This document shows, piece after piece, positions 15,658 through 23,736 of a stretch of 31,686 nt of DNA. The notes under the pieces are model-generated. The model had not been told where the DNA came from. It saw only the letters and a program-made list of their open reading frames with translations, and made no database searches. Origin of the DNA: Phycisphaeraceae bacterium (GTDB lineage Bacteria; Planctomycetota; Phycisphaerae; Phycisphaerales; UBA1924); the NCBI GenBank assembly GCA_009827215.1, contig WUAJ01000004.1, forward strand, positions 1 to 31,686. Reading direction: 5' to 3'. Numbering within the stretch: the stretch's first letter is position 1; each line of letters starts with the position of its first letter. A program made the translations under genes and the position numbers.

Positions 15658-18393
15658 TTAGTCCAGTGTCCGCTTGATCTCAACACTCTTGTAGCACTCG
15701 ATCACATCGCCTTCCTTGATGTCGTCGTATCCCGCGACCTTCATGCCGCACTCCATGTTCGCGCGAACTTCCTTCGCGTCGTCCTTGAAGCGCTTGAGCT
15801 GATCCAGCTTGCGGTTGTTCTCGACGACCACGCCATCGCGTGTGACGCGGATGAACGCGTCGCGTTCGACGATACCATCGGTGACATAGCAACCCGCGAT
15901 AGCGCCAACCTTGGACACCTTGAACACCTGACGCACTTCCGCGTGTCCCAGGACCTCTTCGCGGACTTCCGGAGCGAGCATGCCTTCTGCCGCTTTCTTC
16001 ATGTCCTCGACGATGTGGTAGATGACCTGGTAGTTCCGGATCTCCACGCCCTTCGCTTCCGCGAGGGTTCGACCCTTCGCGTTCGCAATGACATTGAAGC
16101 CGATGATGACCGCGTTCGATGCGTTCGCGAGCAGAATGTCCGATTCGGTAATCCCACCGACCGCCGAGTGGATGACTCGCACGCGGACCTCGTCTCCCGA
16201 GACCTTCTCGATCTCGGATTTGAGCACATCGACCGACCCTTGTACATCCGCCTTGAGGACGACAAGGATCTCTTTGAGTTCGCTGTCCGCCATCTGTGCA
16301 AACATCGAATCCAGCGTGACCTTGGGTTGGGCAAGCTGCTCGAGTCGCTCGCGTTCGCGTCGTTGCTCCGCAGCCTTCTCAGCTTCTTTCAGCGAACCAA
16401 CGCAGTAGAACTTGTCGCCCGCATCAGGAAGCTCATTGATACCCGAGATCTGGACAGGTACAGGAGGCAGAGCTTTCTTTGTTTGATTGCCACGATCATC
16501 CGTAATGTCACGAACGCGACCAAACGCGCGTCCCATGACGATGAAGTCGCCGACATTGAGCTCGCCCTCTTGGACAAGAATGTTCGCAACATTACCGCGG
16601 CCACCCTCAGGACGGGCTTCGATCACTGTACCCTGTGCTTGACCAGAGTAATCCGCTTTGAGTTCCAGCACCTCTGCTTGCAGATCAAGGATCTCAAGCA
16701 GTTCCTGGATACCAGTGCCCTTGATTGCAGAAGTCTTGACGATTTCCGTGTCGCCGCCCCATTCTGTCGGATTCAAGCCGTGCTCAGCGAGTTGACCAAG
16801 AATGCGTTGGATGTTGCCTTCAGTCGCTTGCTCCTTGTCGATTTTATTGAGCGCCACGATAATCGGAACTCCCGCCGCCTTCGAGTGCGAAATCGACTCA
16901 ATCGTCTGAGGCATCACGCCGTCATCCGCCGCAACCACAAGCACCACAATATCAGTGACATTCGCGCCTCGGCTACGCATCGCGGTAAACGCTTCGTGAC
17001 CAGGTGTATCAATGAATGTCACAAACTTCTCACTGTCACCAGCAGTTACTGGAACCCGGAACGCACTGGTCGCTTGGGTAATACCGCCAGCTTCGCCTTC
17101 CGCGACATTCGCGTTTCGGATCCGATCGAGCAGTGAAGTCTTGCCGTGATCCACATGACCAAGAATCGTCACGATCGGTCCGCGAGCACGCTCGTCACCA
17201 CGATCGCGCTCAGCGAACTGTTCAGCGACCTGCTCTTCAGCGCCCTTCGCTTCAACGACTTCGAGCTCGATGTCCCAGTCCATCATGATTTCTTGGGCCT
17301 TCTCCGAATCAATCCCCGAGTTGATCGTCGCCATCACACCCTGCATGAAGAGCTTCTTGACAATGTCCGCACCCTTCACACCAGTCTCTGCGGACAGGTC
17401 CTTAATGGTGAACGGCTCAGAAATGGTCACCTTGCCGCCAACCTTCGCAGGTGTCTGCGATGCCGCGGCGCTCGAACGCATCTGGTTCTGACGCTGCTTG
17501 AGATAACCGCCAGATTTCTTGAGCCGTGCCTCGCGTTCAGCGAGATCTGCCGCACTCCATCCGGATCCTTCTCCGCCATCGTTACGACGCACACCGCTCC
17601 CGCCAGGTTGACGACGGCGCGTGCTCCCGCCTCCGCGAGGTGCACGACCTCCCGGATCCATACCAGGCACCGCATACCCGCCACCTCCGCCACCCTGGTA
17701 ACCACCAGAATCACGAGGTGGACGCCGACGAGGAGCTTCAATCTGCTCAGGCGCTTCCACGCGAACAACCTTCGGCCCCGAAAGCTTCATCGATTTCTTC
17801 TTGAGATCCTCGATCCGAGGACCCGCAGGGGTCACGACTGATGGACGCGTAGGCACATTCATCTTCGGCGGTGGTGGTGGAGCACTCGGCTTCGGTTTTT
17901 CAGGAGCCTTCACGACCTGTTCTGTACCAGATCCAGAATCAGTATCAGCGTCTTGCTTCGGCGCTTGTGCTGCAGGCTTCGATTCCTCAGCACCCGCAGC
18001 AGCAGGAGTGATCTTCTTCGCCGTCGGAGCAGGTGGCGCTGCGACCTTCGCCGCCGGAGGTGGTGGGGGTGCCGCAACCGCAGTTGCCGGACCCTTACTT
18101 TCTGCAGCGTCATCGTCGTCAGAAGTAGCCTTCTTTGCTTTCGATGCTTTCTTCGGAGACCGCGCCTTCTCAAGATCGACCTTCTCAGTCTTCTCTACCG
18201 CGGTGTGAGGAGATTCCTCACCATCCTCAGCGCTGAACCATTCACGCACCGTCTGCTCAAGACCAATCGAGATCGTTGACATGTGATTCTTAATCACATC
18301 CGCAGGAATGCCTTCCGCGTGACACTTCTCAACAATCGCTTTGGATTTGATCCCAAGCTCTTTTGCCAGTTCAAAGATTCGTTTATTCGCCAA
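15658..18393 (-). CDS. infB: Translation initiation factor IF-2
   Basis: This 911-residue GTPase brings fMet-tRNA to the 30S subunit and promotes subunit joining. The N-terminal IF2_N helical module (MANKRIFELAKELGIKS) is followed by a low-complexity Ala/Pro/Lys and Gly/Arg-rich linker (about 60-280), a second IF2_N-like module (325-380) and the G domain. The G domain has GHVDHGKTS (412-420), DTPGHEAF (462-469, catalytic His) and NKID (516-519). Domain II and the C-terminal fMet-tRNA-binding part are complete to the end. The switch I segment reads GGITQATSAF rather than the usual GGITQHIGAY. The start codon is TTG at 18393, supported by GGAGG 5 nt upstream and by the family N-terminus starting there. 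It lies 71 nt after nusA. Confidence 0.96.
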   Translation of the reverse strand: MANKRIFELAKELGIKSKAIVEKCHAEGIPADVIKNHMSTISIGLEQTVREWFSAEDGEESPHTAVEKTEKVDLEKARSPKKASKAKKATSDDDDAAESKGPATAVAAPPPPPAAKVAAPPAPTAKKITPAAAGAEESKPAAQAPKQDADTDSGSGTEQVVKAPEKPKPSAPPPPPKMNVPTRPSVVTPAGPRIEDLKKKSMKLSGPKVVRVEAPEQIEAPRRRPPRDSGGYQGGGGGGYAVPGMDPGGRAPRGGGSTRRRQPGGSGVRRNDGGEGSGWSAADLAEREARLKKSGGYLKQRQNQMRSSAAASQTPAKVGGKVTISEPFTIKDLSAETGVKGADIVKKLFMQGVMATINSGIDSEKAQEIMMDWDIELEVVEAKGAEEQVAEQFAERDRGDERARGPIVTILGHVDHGKTSLLDRIRNANVAEGEAGGITQATSAFRVPVTAGDSEKFVTFIDTPGHEAFTAMRSRGANVTDIVVLVVAADDGVMPQTIESISHSKAAGVPIIVALNKIDKEQATEGNIQRILGQLAEHGLNPTEWGGDTEIVKTSAIKGTGIQELLEILDLQAEVLELKADYSGQAQGTVIEARPEGGRGNVANILVQEGELNVGDFIVMGRAFGRVRDITDDRGNQTKKALPPVPVQISGINELPDAGDKFYCVGSLKEAEKAAEQRRERERLEQLAQPKVTLDSMFAQMADSELKEILVVLKADVQGSVDVLKSEIEKVSGDEVRVRVIHSAVGGITESDILLANASNAVIIGFNVIANAKGRTLAEAKGVEIRNYQVIYHIVEDMKKAAEGMLAPEVREEVLGHAEVRQVFKVSKVGAIAGCYVTDGIVERDAFIRVTRDGVVVENNRKLDQLKRFKDDAKEVRANMECGMKVAGYDDIKEGDVIECYKSVEIKRTLD

Positions 18394-18464
18394 GTGATCC
18401 TCCGTTCATCGAACGGTATTTGAAGTCTGATTCTCTATCCAAGTTCTCTATGCGGATGTGCTCG

Positions 18465-19850
18465 TTACGAACCACCCAAGATATCTGATGCTCTGCTTTC
18501 CGCTTCCTCAGAAGTTTCAGCAGCCTCCTCGCCTTCTTCAGGTACAGCGTCAATCGCACCACCCAAGATCGCCGCAGCCGCGGCCTCCGGATTATCCGAT
18601 GGATTGACCTCACCAGAAAGAATGGACGATGCCGCCGCTTCTTCCTCAGCACGACGCGCCTCAGCTTCTGCCTTCTCGCGTGCTTGCTCTTCTTCCACGA
18701 TCTTCGCACGCTCAGCACACAGCTCGACCGCTTGCTCAGCAACCTCCGGAGACAGTTCGAGCTCCGCTTCGAGCACTTCAGTGCCGACCTCAACAACATC
18801 GAAGACCGAGATCATGCCCAGCGCCGCGAGACGATCGACCTTGTCCTCCGTCACGCCTTCCACTTGTGTGAGTGTCTCAGAGAGTGTCGTCAGCGTCTTG
18901 GTAAACTCTTCAGGAGTGAGAATGTCCACATCCCACCCAGTCAATCGAGCACCCAGGCGGACATTCTGACCGCGTTTCCCGATCGCGAGCGACAACTGAT
19001 CATCACGCACTACCACAGTCGCGCGCCCTAGCTCGAAGCACAGCGAGATTTCATTGACCTCAGCAGGCTTGAGCGCATTGGCGATCAGAATCTGCGACGA
19101 TTCGTTCCAGCGGACGATGTCGATCTTCTCCCCGTTGAGTTCATCAACGATGGTCTTGATGCGCGAGCCGCGGATACCAACACACGCACCGACCGCATCA
19201 ACCTTCGAGTCGATCGAAGCGACCGCCATCTTCGTGCGGTATCCCGCTTCGCGAGCGATCGCCTTAATCTCGATCGTGCGATCAAGCACTTCTGGCACTT
19301 CAACCTCAAAGAGGTACTTAATAAAGTCTGGATGTGCTCGGCTCAGGTAGATCTTCACCTGAGAGCCCATGTCCTTCACATCAAGCACAAACGCACGCAC
19401 TCGATCGCCAGGCATGAACTGCTCTCCAGGGATCTGCTCGCTGCGGAGCATCACACACTCAGCACGATCGACCTGCACAATGAGCGCCCCGCGATCGTAC
19501 CGCTGAGCCGTTCCCGTCACGAGCTCGCCCTGACGACCCGAGAACTCTTCCATGAGCGACTGTCGCTCATCATCACGGAATCGCTGGATCATGACCTGCT
19601 TAAAGGTCTGAGCCGCGATGCGACCAAAGTCCTCAGGACTGATCTCAAGGGGTTCGTCATAACGGAACAGACTGATCTCCCCTGTCAACGGATCAACGGT
19701 GCACGAAAACTCTTCCGCATCCAAAGTCCCGAAGTATTTGCGACACGCCGAAACCATCGCGGCTTCAAGATCCGCGATCAGCAGTGATTTTTCGACATTC
19801 CGCTCGCGAGCAATGCCATCGAGGAGTCGCATCATTTCTTGGGTATTCAT
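18465..19850 (-). CDS. nusA: Transcription termination/antitermination protein NusA
   Basis: This 461-residue RNA-polymerase-associated factor modulates pausing, termination and antitermination. It has an N-terminal polymerase-binding domain (MNTQEMMRLLDGIARERNVEK), an S1 domain (about 108-172) and two KH domains. The KH domains include VGACVGIRGSRI (220-231) and the GxxG-bearing LSLAIGKRGQNVRLG (287-300). A short helix-hairpin-like stretch follows (QVEGVTEDKVDRLAALG). The C-terminus is Glu/Ala-rich and carries three small repeats (ILSGE, ILGGA, ILGGS at about 410, 428 and 457). The ATG at 19850 has GGAG 9 nt upstream; the frame continues upstream to 19994 through the terminator hairpin and that part is not coding. 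rimP, often found before nusA, is absent. This is the first gene of the operon. Confidence 0.96.
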   Translation of the reverse strand: MNTQEMMRLLDGIARERNVEKSLLIADLEAAMVSACRKYFGTLDAEEFSCTVDPLTGEISLFRYDEPLEISPEDFGRIAAQTFKQVMIQRFRDDERQSLMEEFSGRQGELVTGTAQRYDRGALIVQVDRAECVMLRSEQIPGEQFMPGDRVRAFVLDVKDMGSQVKIYLSRAHPDFIKYLFEVEVPEVLDRTIEIKAIAREAGYRTKMAVASIDSKVDAVGACVGIRGSRIKTIVDELNGEKIDIVRWNESSQILIANALKPAEVNEISLCFELGRATVVVRDDQLSLAIGKRGQNVRLGARLTGWDVDILTPEEFTKTLTTLSETLTQVEGVTEDKVDRLAALGMISVFDVVEVGTEVLEAELELSPEVAEQAVELCAERAKIVEEEQAREKAEAEARRAEEEAAASSILSGEVNPSDNPEAAAAAILGGAIDAVPEEGEEAAETSEEAESRASDILGGS

Positions 19851-19929
19851 TCTGTAAGTCTCCGTGCTACCGAGTTGCTTGGTTGTTGAGTTGTCCAAAC
19901 CCCAGCTCTGCATGCAAATCCAGGGAAAT

Positions 19930-19971
19930 CCTAAAAACAGAAACGACCGGAGACTCCAATGAGTTCCGGTC
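19930..19971 (-). terminator. Intrinsic terminator upstream of nusA (possible attenuator)
   Basis: On the minus strand GACCGGA pairs with TCCGGTC, extended by ACTC/GAGT with one bulged C and an ATTG loop. This is 11 base pairs, followed directly by GTTTCTGTTTTT. It ends about 80 nt before the nusA start and about 290 nt after the fliM stop. Confidence 0.8.
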
Positions 19972-20022
19972 ATGCACATCGAGTCCGATCCCAATCAGGG
20001 TCGTTCCCATCAGGCTGGATGC

Positions 20023-20112
20023 TCAGATCACCGCATGATCCGCATCCTTCCCGCCCGGCTTCGATGCCGGACAGTGATCGAGCTGGAGGAGCCCATCACC
20101 GACATTGTGCAT
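20023..20112 (-). CDS. Possible 29-residue small protein
   Basis: An ATG at 20112 opens a frame reading MHNVGDGLLQLDHCPASKPG and ending ADHAVI before a TGA. The composition is protein-like (DHCP, GGKDADH) and the third codon positions favour G/C as in neighbouring genes. There is no Shine-Dalgarno and the frame lies in a region that also forms stable hairpins. It may be chance. Confidence 0.2.
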   Translation of the reverse strand: MHNVGDGLLQLDHCPASKPGGKDADHAVI

Positions 20113-20249
20113 AACCGTTGTTCATGAAGAAGTCTCCAGCGGCAAGCATTCCACGCTCGCCGTGCATAAGTCTAGAACACGACCCGGACAGGATCAATCC
20201 GGAACCTATATCTATGCAACTCAATGAATAGTCTAAACCGCGTTCAAAC

Positions 20250-20263
20250 GACCCCTCAGGGTC
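20250..20263 (-). terminator. Weak hairpin directly after fliM
   Basis: GACCC and GGGTC pair around a TGAG loop immediately after the fliM stop codon, followed by GTTTGAA. The stem is only 5 bp and the U-run short, so it is at best a weak terminator. Confidence 0.3.
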
Positions 20264-21283
20264 TTAATCCGCGATCCGCTCACCCTTGTTGATCGATCGG
20301 ATGACCCGCACCGCACGATTGTTACGATGCTGCCCGACCTCGACCAGGAACTTGGGTTCGCCCTCAATATTGAGCACTGAAGGCGATTTTGCATCATGCG
20401 TCGTCTCGATCAGATCCCCAACCTGCAGCTCAGAGAGTTCCTTGAGTGTGATCGTGGTGTTCGCAATCGCGACTGAAGCCTGCACACCCGATTGATCCAG
20501 ATTCTGATTGATCCGCTCCTCGGATTCCTTGCTGTCATCACTGCGAGTGACCGCAAACCAGCTCTGACTGCTCAGGTCCTCCATCACAGGCTCGATTACA
20601 TTGTAAGGAATACACAGATTCATCGTCCCCGCGCGAGACGACATTCGCATCTCCAAGCCGATCACCATCACCACCTCATTGGGTGGGACGATCTGCACAA
20701 GCTGCGGATTCGATTCATGCGCGACGATGTTGAACTCAAGCTCGCGGACACTCGCCCACGCCTCAGTGAGCGCCTCGAGTCCGCGCCCGAGCACATTGGA
20801 AATCAGTCTTTGCTCGATCGGAGTCATTGGGCGCTGAGGGATAAACAAATCCTGATTAGTTCCACCAAGCAAGCGATCAATGATCGGATAGATAATCAGC
20901 GGCGAGATCTCCAGACACATCTGCCCCTCGAGCTTGTCCGTCTGAATCAGGTTGTAGCTCGTCGGATTCGGGAGTCCCGAAACGAACTCGCCGTAGGTCA
21001 TCTGCTCACACGCCGCGACGCGGACCTCAACGATCGTGCGGAGGAATCCAGAGAGCGAAGCGCCGAAGTTTCGAGCAAACGCCTCGTGGAGCGTCTCCAG
21101 TGCCATCATCTGGTCTTTGGACACACGCTCGGGACGCTTGAAGTCATACTGCCGGACCTCTATGTTGTCCAGGTCCTTCCGCGTCCGCGAGAAAATACTG
21201 ATCTGCTCCAACGGCTCGGAGATCTCGTCCTCGTCCACGGCCGCCATCAGTGAATCAATTTCACTCTGATCTAGCATGCTCAT
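20264..21283 (-). CDS. fliM: Flagellar motor switch protein FliM
   Basis: This 339-residue protein is the cytoplasmic C-ring component that binds phosphorylated CheY and links FliG to FliN. It starts with the CheY-P-binding peptide (MLDQSEIDSLMAAVDEDE). The conserved middle follows, with YDFKRPERVSKDQM, LETLHEAFARNFGASLSGFLR and LIIYPIIDRLLGG, plus TPIEQRLISNVLGRGLEALTEAW. The C-terminal SpoA/surface-presentation domain contains NTTITLKELSELQVGDLIE. The ATG at 21283 is chosen because GGAG lies 10 nt upstream; a longer frame to 21367 has no family match. No other flagellar gene lies in the window, so fliM is isolated here. It is divergent from the DsbD gene. Confidence 0.94.
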   Translation of the reverse strand: MSMLDQSEIDSLMAAVDEDEISEPLEQISIFSRTRKDLDNIEVRQYDFKRPERVSKDQMMALETLHEAFARNFGASLSGFLRTIVEVRVAACEQMTYGEFVSGLPNPTSYNLIQTDKLEGQMCLEISPLIIYPIIDRLLGGTNQDLFIPQRPMTPIEQRLISNVLGRGLEALTEAWASVRELEFNIVAHESNPQLVQIVPPNEVVMVIGLEMRMSSRAGTMNLCIPYNVIEPVMEDLSSQSWFAVTRSDDSKESEERINQNLDQSGVQASVAIANTTITLKELSELQVGDLIETTHDAKSPSVLNIEGEPKFLVEVGQHRNNRAVRVIRSINKGERIAD

Positions 21284-21514
21284 GGACCAAGTACTCCGCG
21301 TTTGGGCGCACCGCGCCCCATGCTGTCTCCAGACAGCGAGCCAATTGTGCGTTCTATCGGCCGCCATGCCCAGAATTCACCAGAAACAGTCCGGATTTCA
21401 TCCCACAATCCCCACCCAAACCCACCGAGCGGGAACAAACCCGCCGCAAACCCTGTTCGCACCCTGAGCATTCAATATGATGCCCACACGAACACCCACC
21501 GGAGCCACCGACCA

Positions 21515-23461
21515 ATGACCACCCGAGTCCTCTTCCTCATCGCATGCTGCGTCTCCGTGCTGCTGTCTCCGAATGCTCCCGCTCAGCCCGATTTCCTGAG
21601 CATGGCCAGCAACGAGCCGGAAGTGACCACCTCCATTGAGCCCTCCGTCACGACCACCTCCCCCGGCTCCACGTTGGTCATCGCCGTCACCCTCAACCAC
21701 GCCGAGGGTTTCCACACCTGGCCAAACCAGCCCATCATCCCTGAAGAACTGGGCGATTTCCCCGCGACTGCGACCACGATCACCATCATCAACCAAGCCG
21801 AGCTCGAAGCCGCCGGGATCGAAGTTGGACCCATCCAATGGCCCGACACCCACACCGTCCAGGTCCGCTTCCTCGGACCCCCAATCGACCTCGAAACCTA
21901 CGACGCCGACGCGACCGCGTACATCCCCATCCGTATCGCTGACGACGCACAGCTCGCCGACCTCGAGTTCACCATCGAGACCTACTTCCAAGCGTGCGAC
22001 GACTTCACCTGCCTCCCCCCAACCGCTGAACAAGACACCTTCACCCTCACCATCGCTGATACCGCCCAAACCCCAGCACAGAACGACATCTTCGCAAGCT
22101 TCGATCCCGCGATATTCTCTGATCCCGATGCATGGGACGCATCAACCACCGCTCCAGCGCAGACCAGCACATCAAACCAGCGTCAGTTCCTCGGACTCTT
22201 CGTGCTCCCACCGATCGACACCCCCGCCGGATTCGCGATCATCGCCCTCGCCGCGGCAGTGGGGGGATTCATCCTCAACCTCACCCCCTGCGTGCTTCCT
22301 GTCATCCCGCTCAAAGTCATGACCCTGACCAACCACGCCGGAGAAAGCAAAGCTCGTGCACTCAAGCTCGGGATCATGATGGCGCTGGGAGTCATCGCCT
22401 TCTGGTTCGGGATCGGTCTCCCCGTCGCGTTCGTCGCGGACTTCGTCGACCCCTCCATCATCTTCGGCGTCTGGTGGGTCACCCTCATCATCGGACTGTT
22501 AATTGCGCTGATGGGACTGGGAATCATGGGATTGTTCACGATCAAGCTTCCCCAGAGCACCTACATGATCAACCCCAAAGCCGACTCCATCTCCGGCTCA
22601 TTCATGTTCGGAGTCATGACCGCGATCCTCGGCCTCCCATGCTTCGGATTCGTCGCCGGCGCCCTGCTCGCCGGAGCCGCGACCATGGAACCTTGGCAGG
22701 TCCTCACCATCTTCTTTTCCCTCGGATTCGGGATGGCCTTCCCCTATCTCATCCTCACCCTCAACCCCAAGTGGATGGACAAGATTCCCAAGACAGGTCC
22801 CGCCTCCGAACTCGTCAAGCAAGTCATGGGACTGCTCATGCTCGCCGCCGCCGCGTACTTCCTTGGAACCACGGCGATCTCGATCTCTTCCTCCCAGTCG
22901 TGGTCGACCCCATGGTGGTTCAAAACCATCCACTGGTGGATCATCGCTTTGTTCGGACTCGCCGCAGGACTCTTGCTGATGGTGCGCACAATCCAGATCA
23001 CCAAGAGCTCTATGCGTCGATTTGTCTTCTCCACGATCGCGCTGCTTGTCTCTGCCGGAGGGATCGCTGTCGCGTCCAACCAGACCAGCCACCAGTACCA
23101 CTACTTCTGGGAGCCGTTCTCTCAAGAGACCCTCGACCAGTCCCTCGCGTCAGGAAAGGTCGTCGTCCTCGACTTTACGGCCGAGTGGTGTCTTAACTGC
23201 AAAACACTGGAAGCTACTGTGCTCTCTCGCAATCCAGTTAAGCCTTTGCTGCTCAGTCCTGAGGTCGTTCCCCTCGTCGCGGATCTGACCTCGACCTCCG
23301 CCCCAGGATGGGACAAGCTCAAAGAGCTGGGACAGACGGGCATCCCGCTCCTCGCCGTCTACGAGCCCGGCAATCCCGATCCGATCTGGCTCTCCAATGC
23401 ATACACACCGACACAAGTCGTGGAAGCGATCAAGCGTGCCAAAGCCGGTTCAGATGGATAA
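21515..23461 (+). CDS. DsbD-type thiol:disulfide interchange protein
   Basis: This 648-residue membrane protein passes electrons from cytoplasmic thioredoxin to the periplasm. A signal peptide (1-23) precedes the DsbD alpha-like domain, which has the redox pair Cys161/Cys166 in YFQACDDFTCLPP. The transmembrane domain (about 236-520) has eight or nine segments, with Cys259 in NLTPCVLPVIPLK and Cys376 in ILGLPCFGF. A C-terminal thioredoxin-like domain follows with AEWCLNCK (Cys559/Cys562). All six cysteines needed for the relay are therefore present. The second membrane cysteine sits in LPCFGF rather than the common TPC(T/S)xP. The start ATG at 21515 follows GGAG by 10 nt and begins the signal peptide; upstream in-frame ATGs give no recognisable extension. 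It could serve cytochrome c maturation or general periplasmic reduction. Confidence 0.9.
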   Translation: MTTRVLFLIACCVSVLLSPNAPAQPDFLSMASNEPEVTTSIEPSVTTTSPGSTLVIAVTLNHAEGFHTWPNQPIIPEELGDFPATATTITIINQAELEAAGIEVGPIQWPDTHTVQVRFLGPPIDLETYDADATAYIPIRIADDAQLADLEFTIETYFQACDDFTCLPPTAEQDTFTLTIADTAQTPAQNDIFASFDPAIFSDPDAWDASTTAPAQTSTSNQRQFLGLFVLPPIDTPAGFAIIALAAAVGGFILNLTPCVLPVIPLKVMTLTNHAGESKARALKLGIMMALGVIAFWFGIGLPVAFVADFVDPSIIFGVWWVTLIIGLLIALMGLGIMGLFTIKLPQSTYMINPKADSISGSFMFGVMTAILGLPCFGFVAGALLAGAATMEPWQVLTIFFSLGFGMAFPYLILTLNPKWMDKIPKTGPASELVKQVMGLLMLAAAAYFLGTTAISISSSQSWSTPWWFKTIHWWIIALFGLAAGLLLMVRTIQITKSSMRRFVFSTIALLVSAGGIAVASNQTSHQYHYFWEPFSQETLDQSLASGKVVVLDFTAEWCLNCKTLEATVLSRNPVKPLLLSPEVVPLVADLTSTSAPGWDKLKELGQTGIPLLAVYEPGNPDPIWLSNAYTPTQVVEAIKRAKAGSDG

Positions 23462-23527
23462 TCCCGATCCGAACGACCCAATAACCCCCTCAACTCCGCA
23501 CTCTTGCCATGTTCATCAGGAAATGGT

Positions 23528-23556
23528 TTGACGAACGCGAATTGTGAGACTATTTT
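23528..23556 (+). promoter_or_regulatory. Sigma70-type promoter of tRNA-Gly
   Basis: TTGACG (23528-23533) and TATTTT (23551-23556) are separated by exactly 17 bp. The predicted transcription start near 23563 lies about 30 nt before the tRNA. This is the best consensus promoter seen in the window. Confidence 0.75.
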
Positions 23557-23594
23557 TACCCCTGCCGGCACACCAGTCCCGGCGACAATCAAAC

Positions 23595-23666
23595 GCGGGT
23601 GTAGCTCAGTGGTAGAGCGTCACGTTGCCAACGTGAATGTCGTGAGTTCAAATCTCATCACCCGCT
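23595..23666 (+). tRNA. tRNA-Gly (anticodon GCC)
   Basis: The acceptor GCGGGTG pairs with CACCCGC, the D stem is GCTC/GAGC, and the anticodon stem TCACG/CGTGA holds loop TTGCCAA, giving anticodon GCC. The T stem GTGAG/CTCAT has one G-U and encloses TTCAAAT. The discriminator is T and CCA is not encoded. It reads GGC and GGU. Confidence 0.95.
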
Positions 23667-23670
23667 CTTC

Positions 23671-23712
23671 AAAGCACCCAGTCCCGCAAGGTACTGGGTG
23701 CTTTCTTGTTTA
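23671..23712 (+). terminator. Intrinsic terminator of tRNA-Gly
   Basis: AAAGCACCCAGT (23671-23682) pairs perfectly with ACTGGGTGCTTT (23693-23704) around a 10-nt loop, followed by CTTGTTT. It ends the tRNA transcript and separates it from the converging kinase gene. Confidence 0.9.
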
Positions 23713-23736
23713 GGAGTTTGAAGATTCCTGCTCTAG

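Larger units (their letters stand above)
19851..20263 (-). other. 413-bp gap between fliM and nusA: structured leader or small RNA region
   Basis: No long coding frame was accepted here. Read on the minus strand from the fliM stop, the region contains a small GACCC/GGGTC hairpin (20250-20263), a CCGGA/TCCGG hairpin, and GGCGAGC/GCTTGCC. These are followed by a GCTGGAG/CTCCAGC closing stem, a GATCAC/GTGATC stem enclosing CCGGC/GCCGG, and finally an intrinsic terminator at about 19930-19971. The remaining 80 nt lead to nusA. It may be a nusA attenuator leader, an independent small RNA, or a long fliM 3' UTR. A 29-codon frame (20023-20112) lies inside it. Confidence 0.5.

Noticed and set aside
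15298..17136. 612-codon plus-strand open frame opposite infB
   Set aside because: It is fully antisense to the well-supported infB and its neighbours, has an Arg/His/Asp-rich composition typical of shadow translation, and shows no domain.
19851..19994. 48-residue N-terminal extension of NusA
   Set aside because: It runs through an intrinsic terminator hairpin; the NusA family N-terminus begins at the ATG at 19850, which has a Shine-Dalgarno.
19930..20263. The fliM-nusA gap as RNase P RNA, SRP RNA or tmRNA
   Set aside because: None of the conserved core sequences of these RNAs that I know could be found, so the candidate is left unnamed.
20492..21253. 253-codon plus-strand open frame opposite fliM
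   Set aside because: It is antisense to fliM, with no recognisable family and shadow-like composition.
22132..23196. 354-codon frame within the DsbD gene
   Set aside because: It is an out-of-frame reading of the DsbD gene, extremely rich in Arg, His and Pro, while the overlapping DsbD frame has all functional cysteines.
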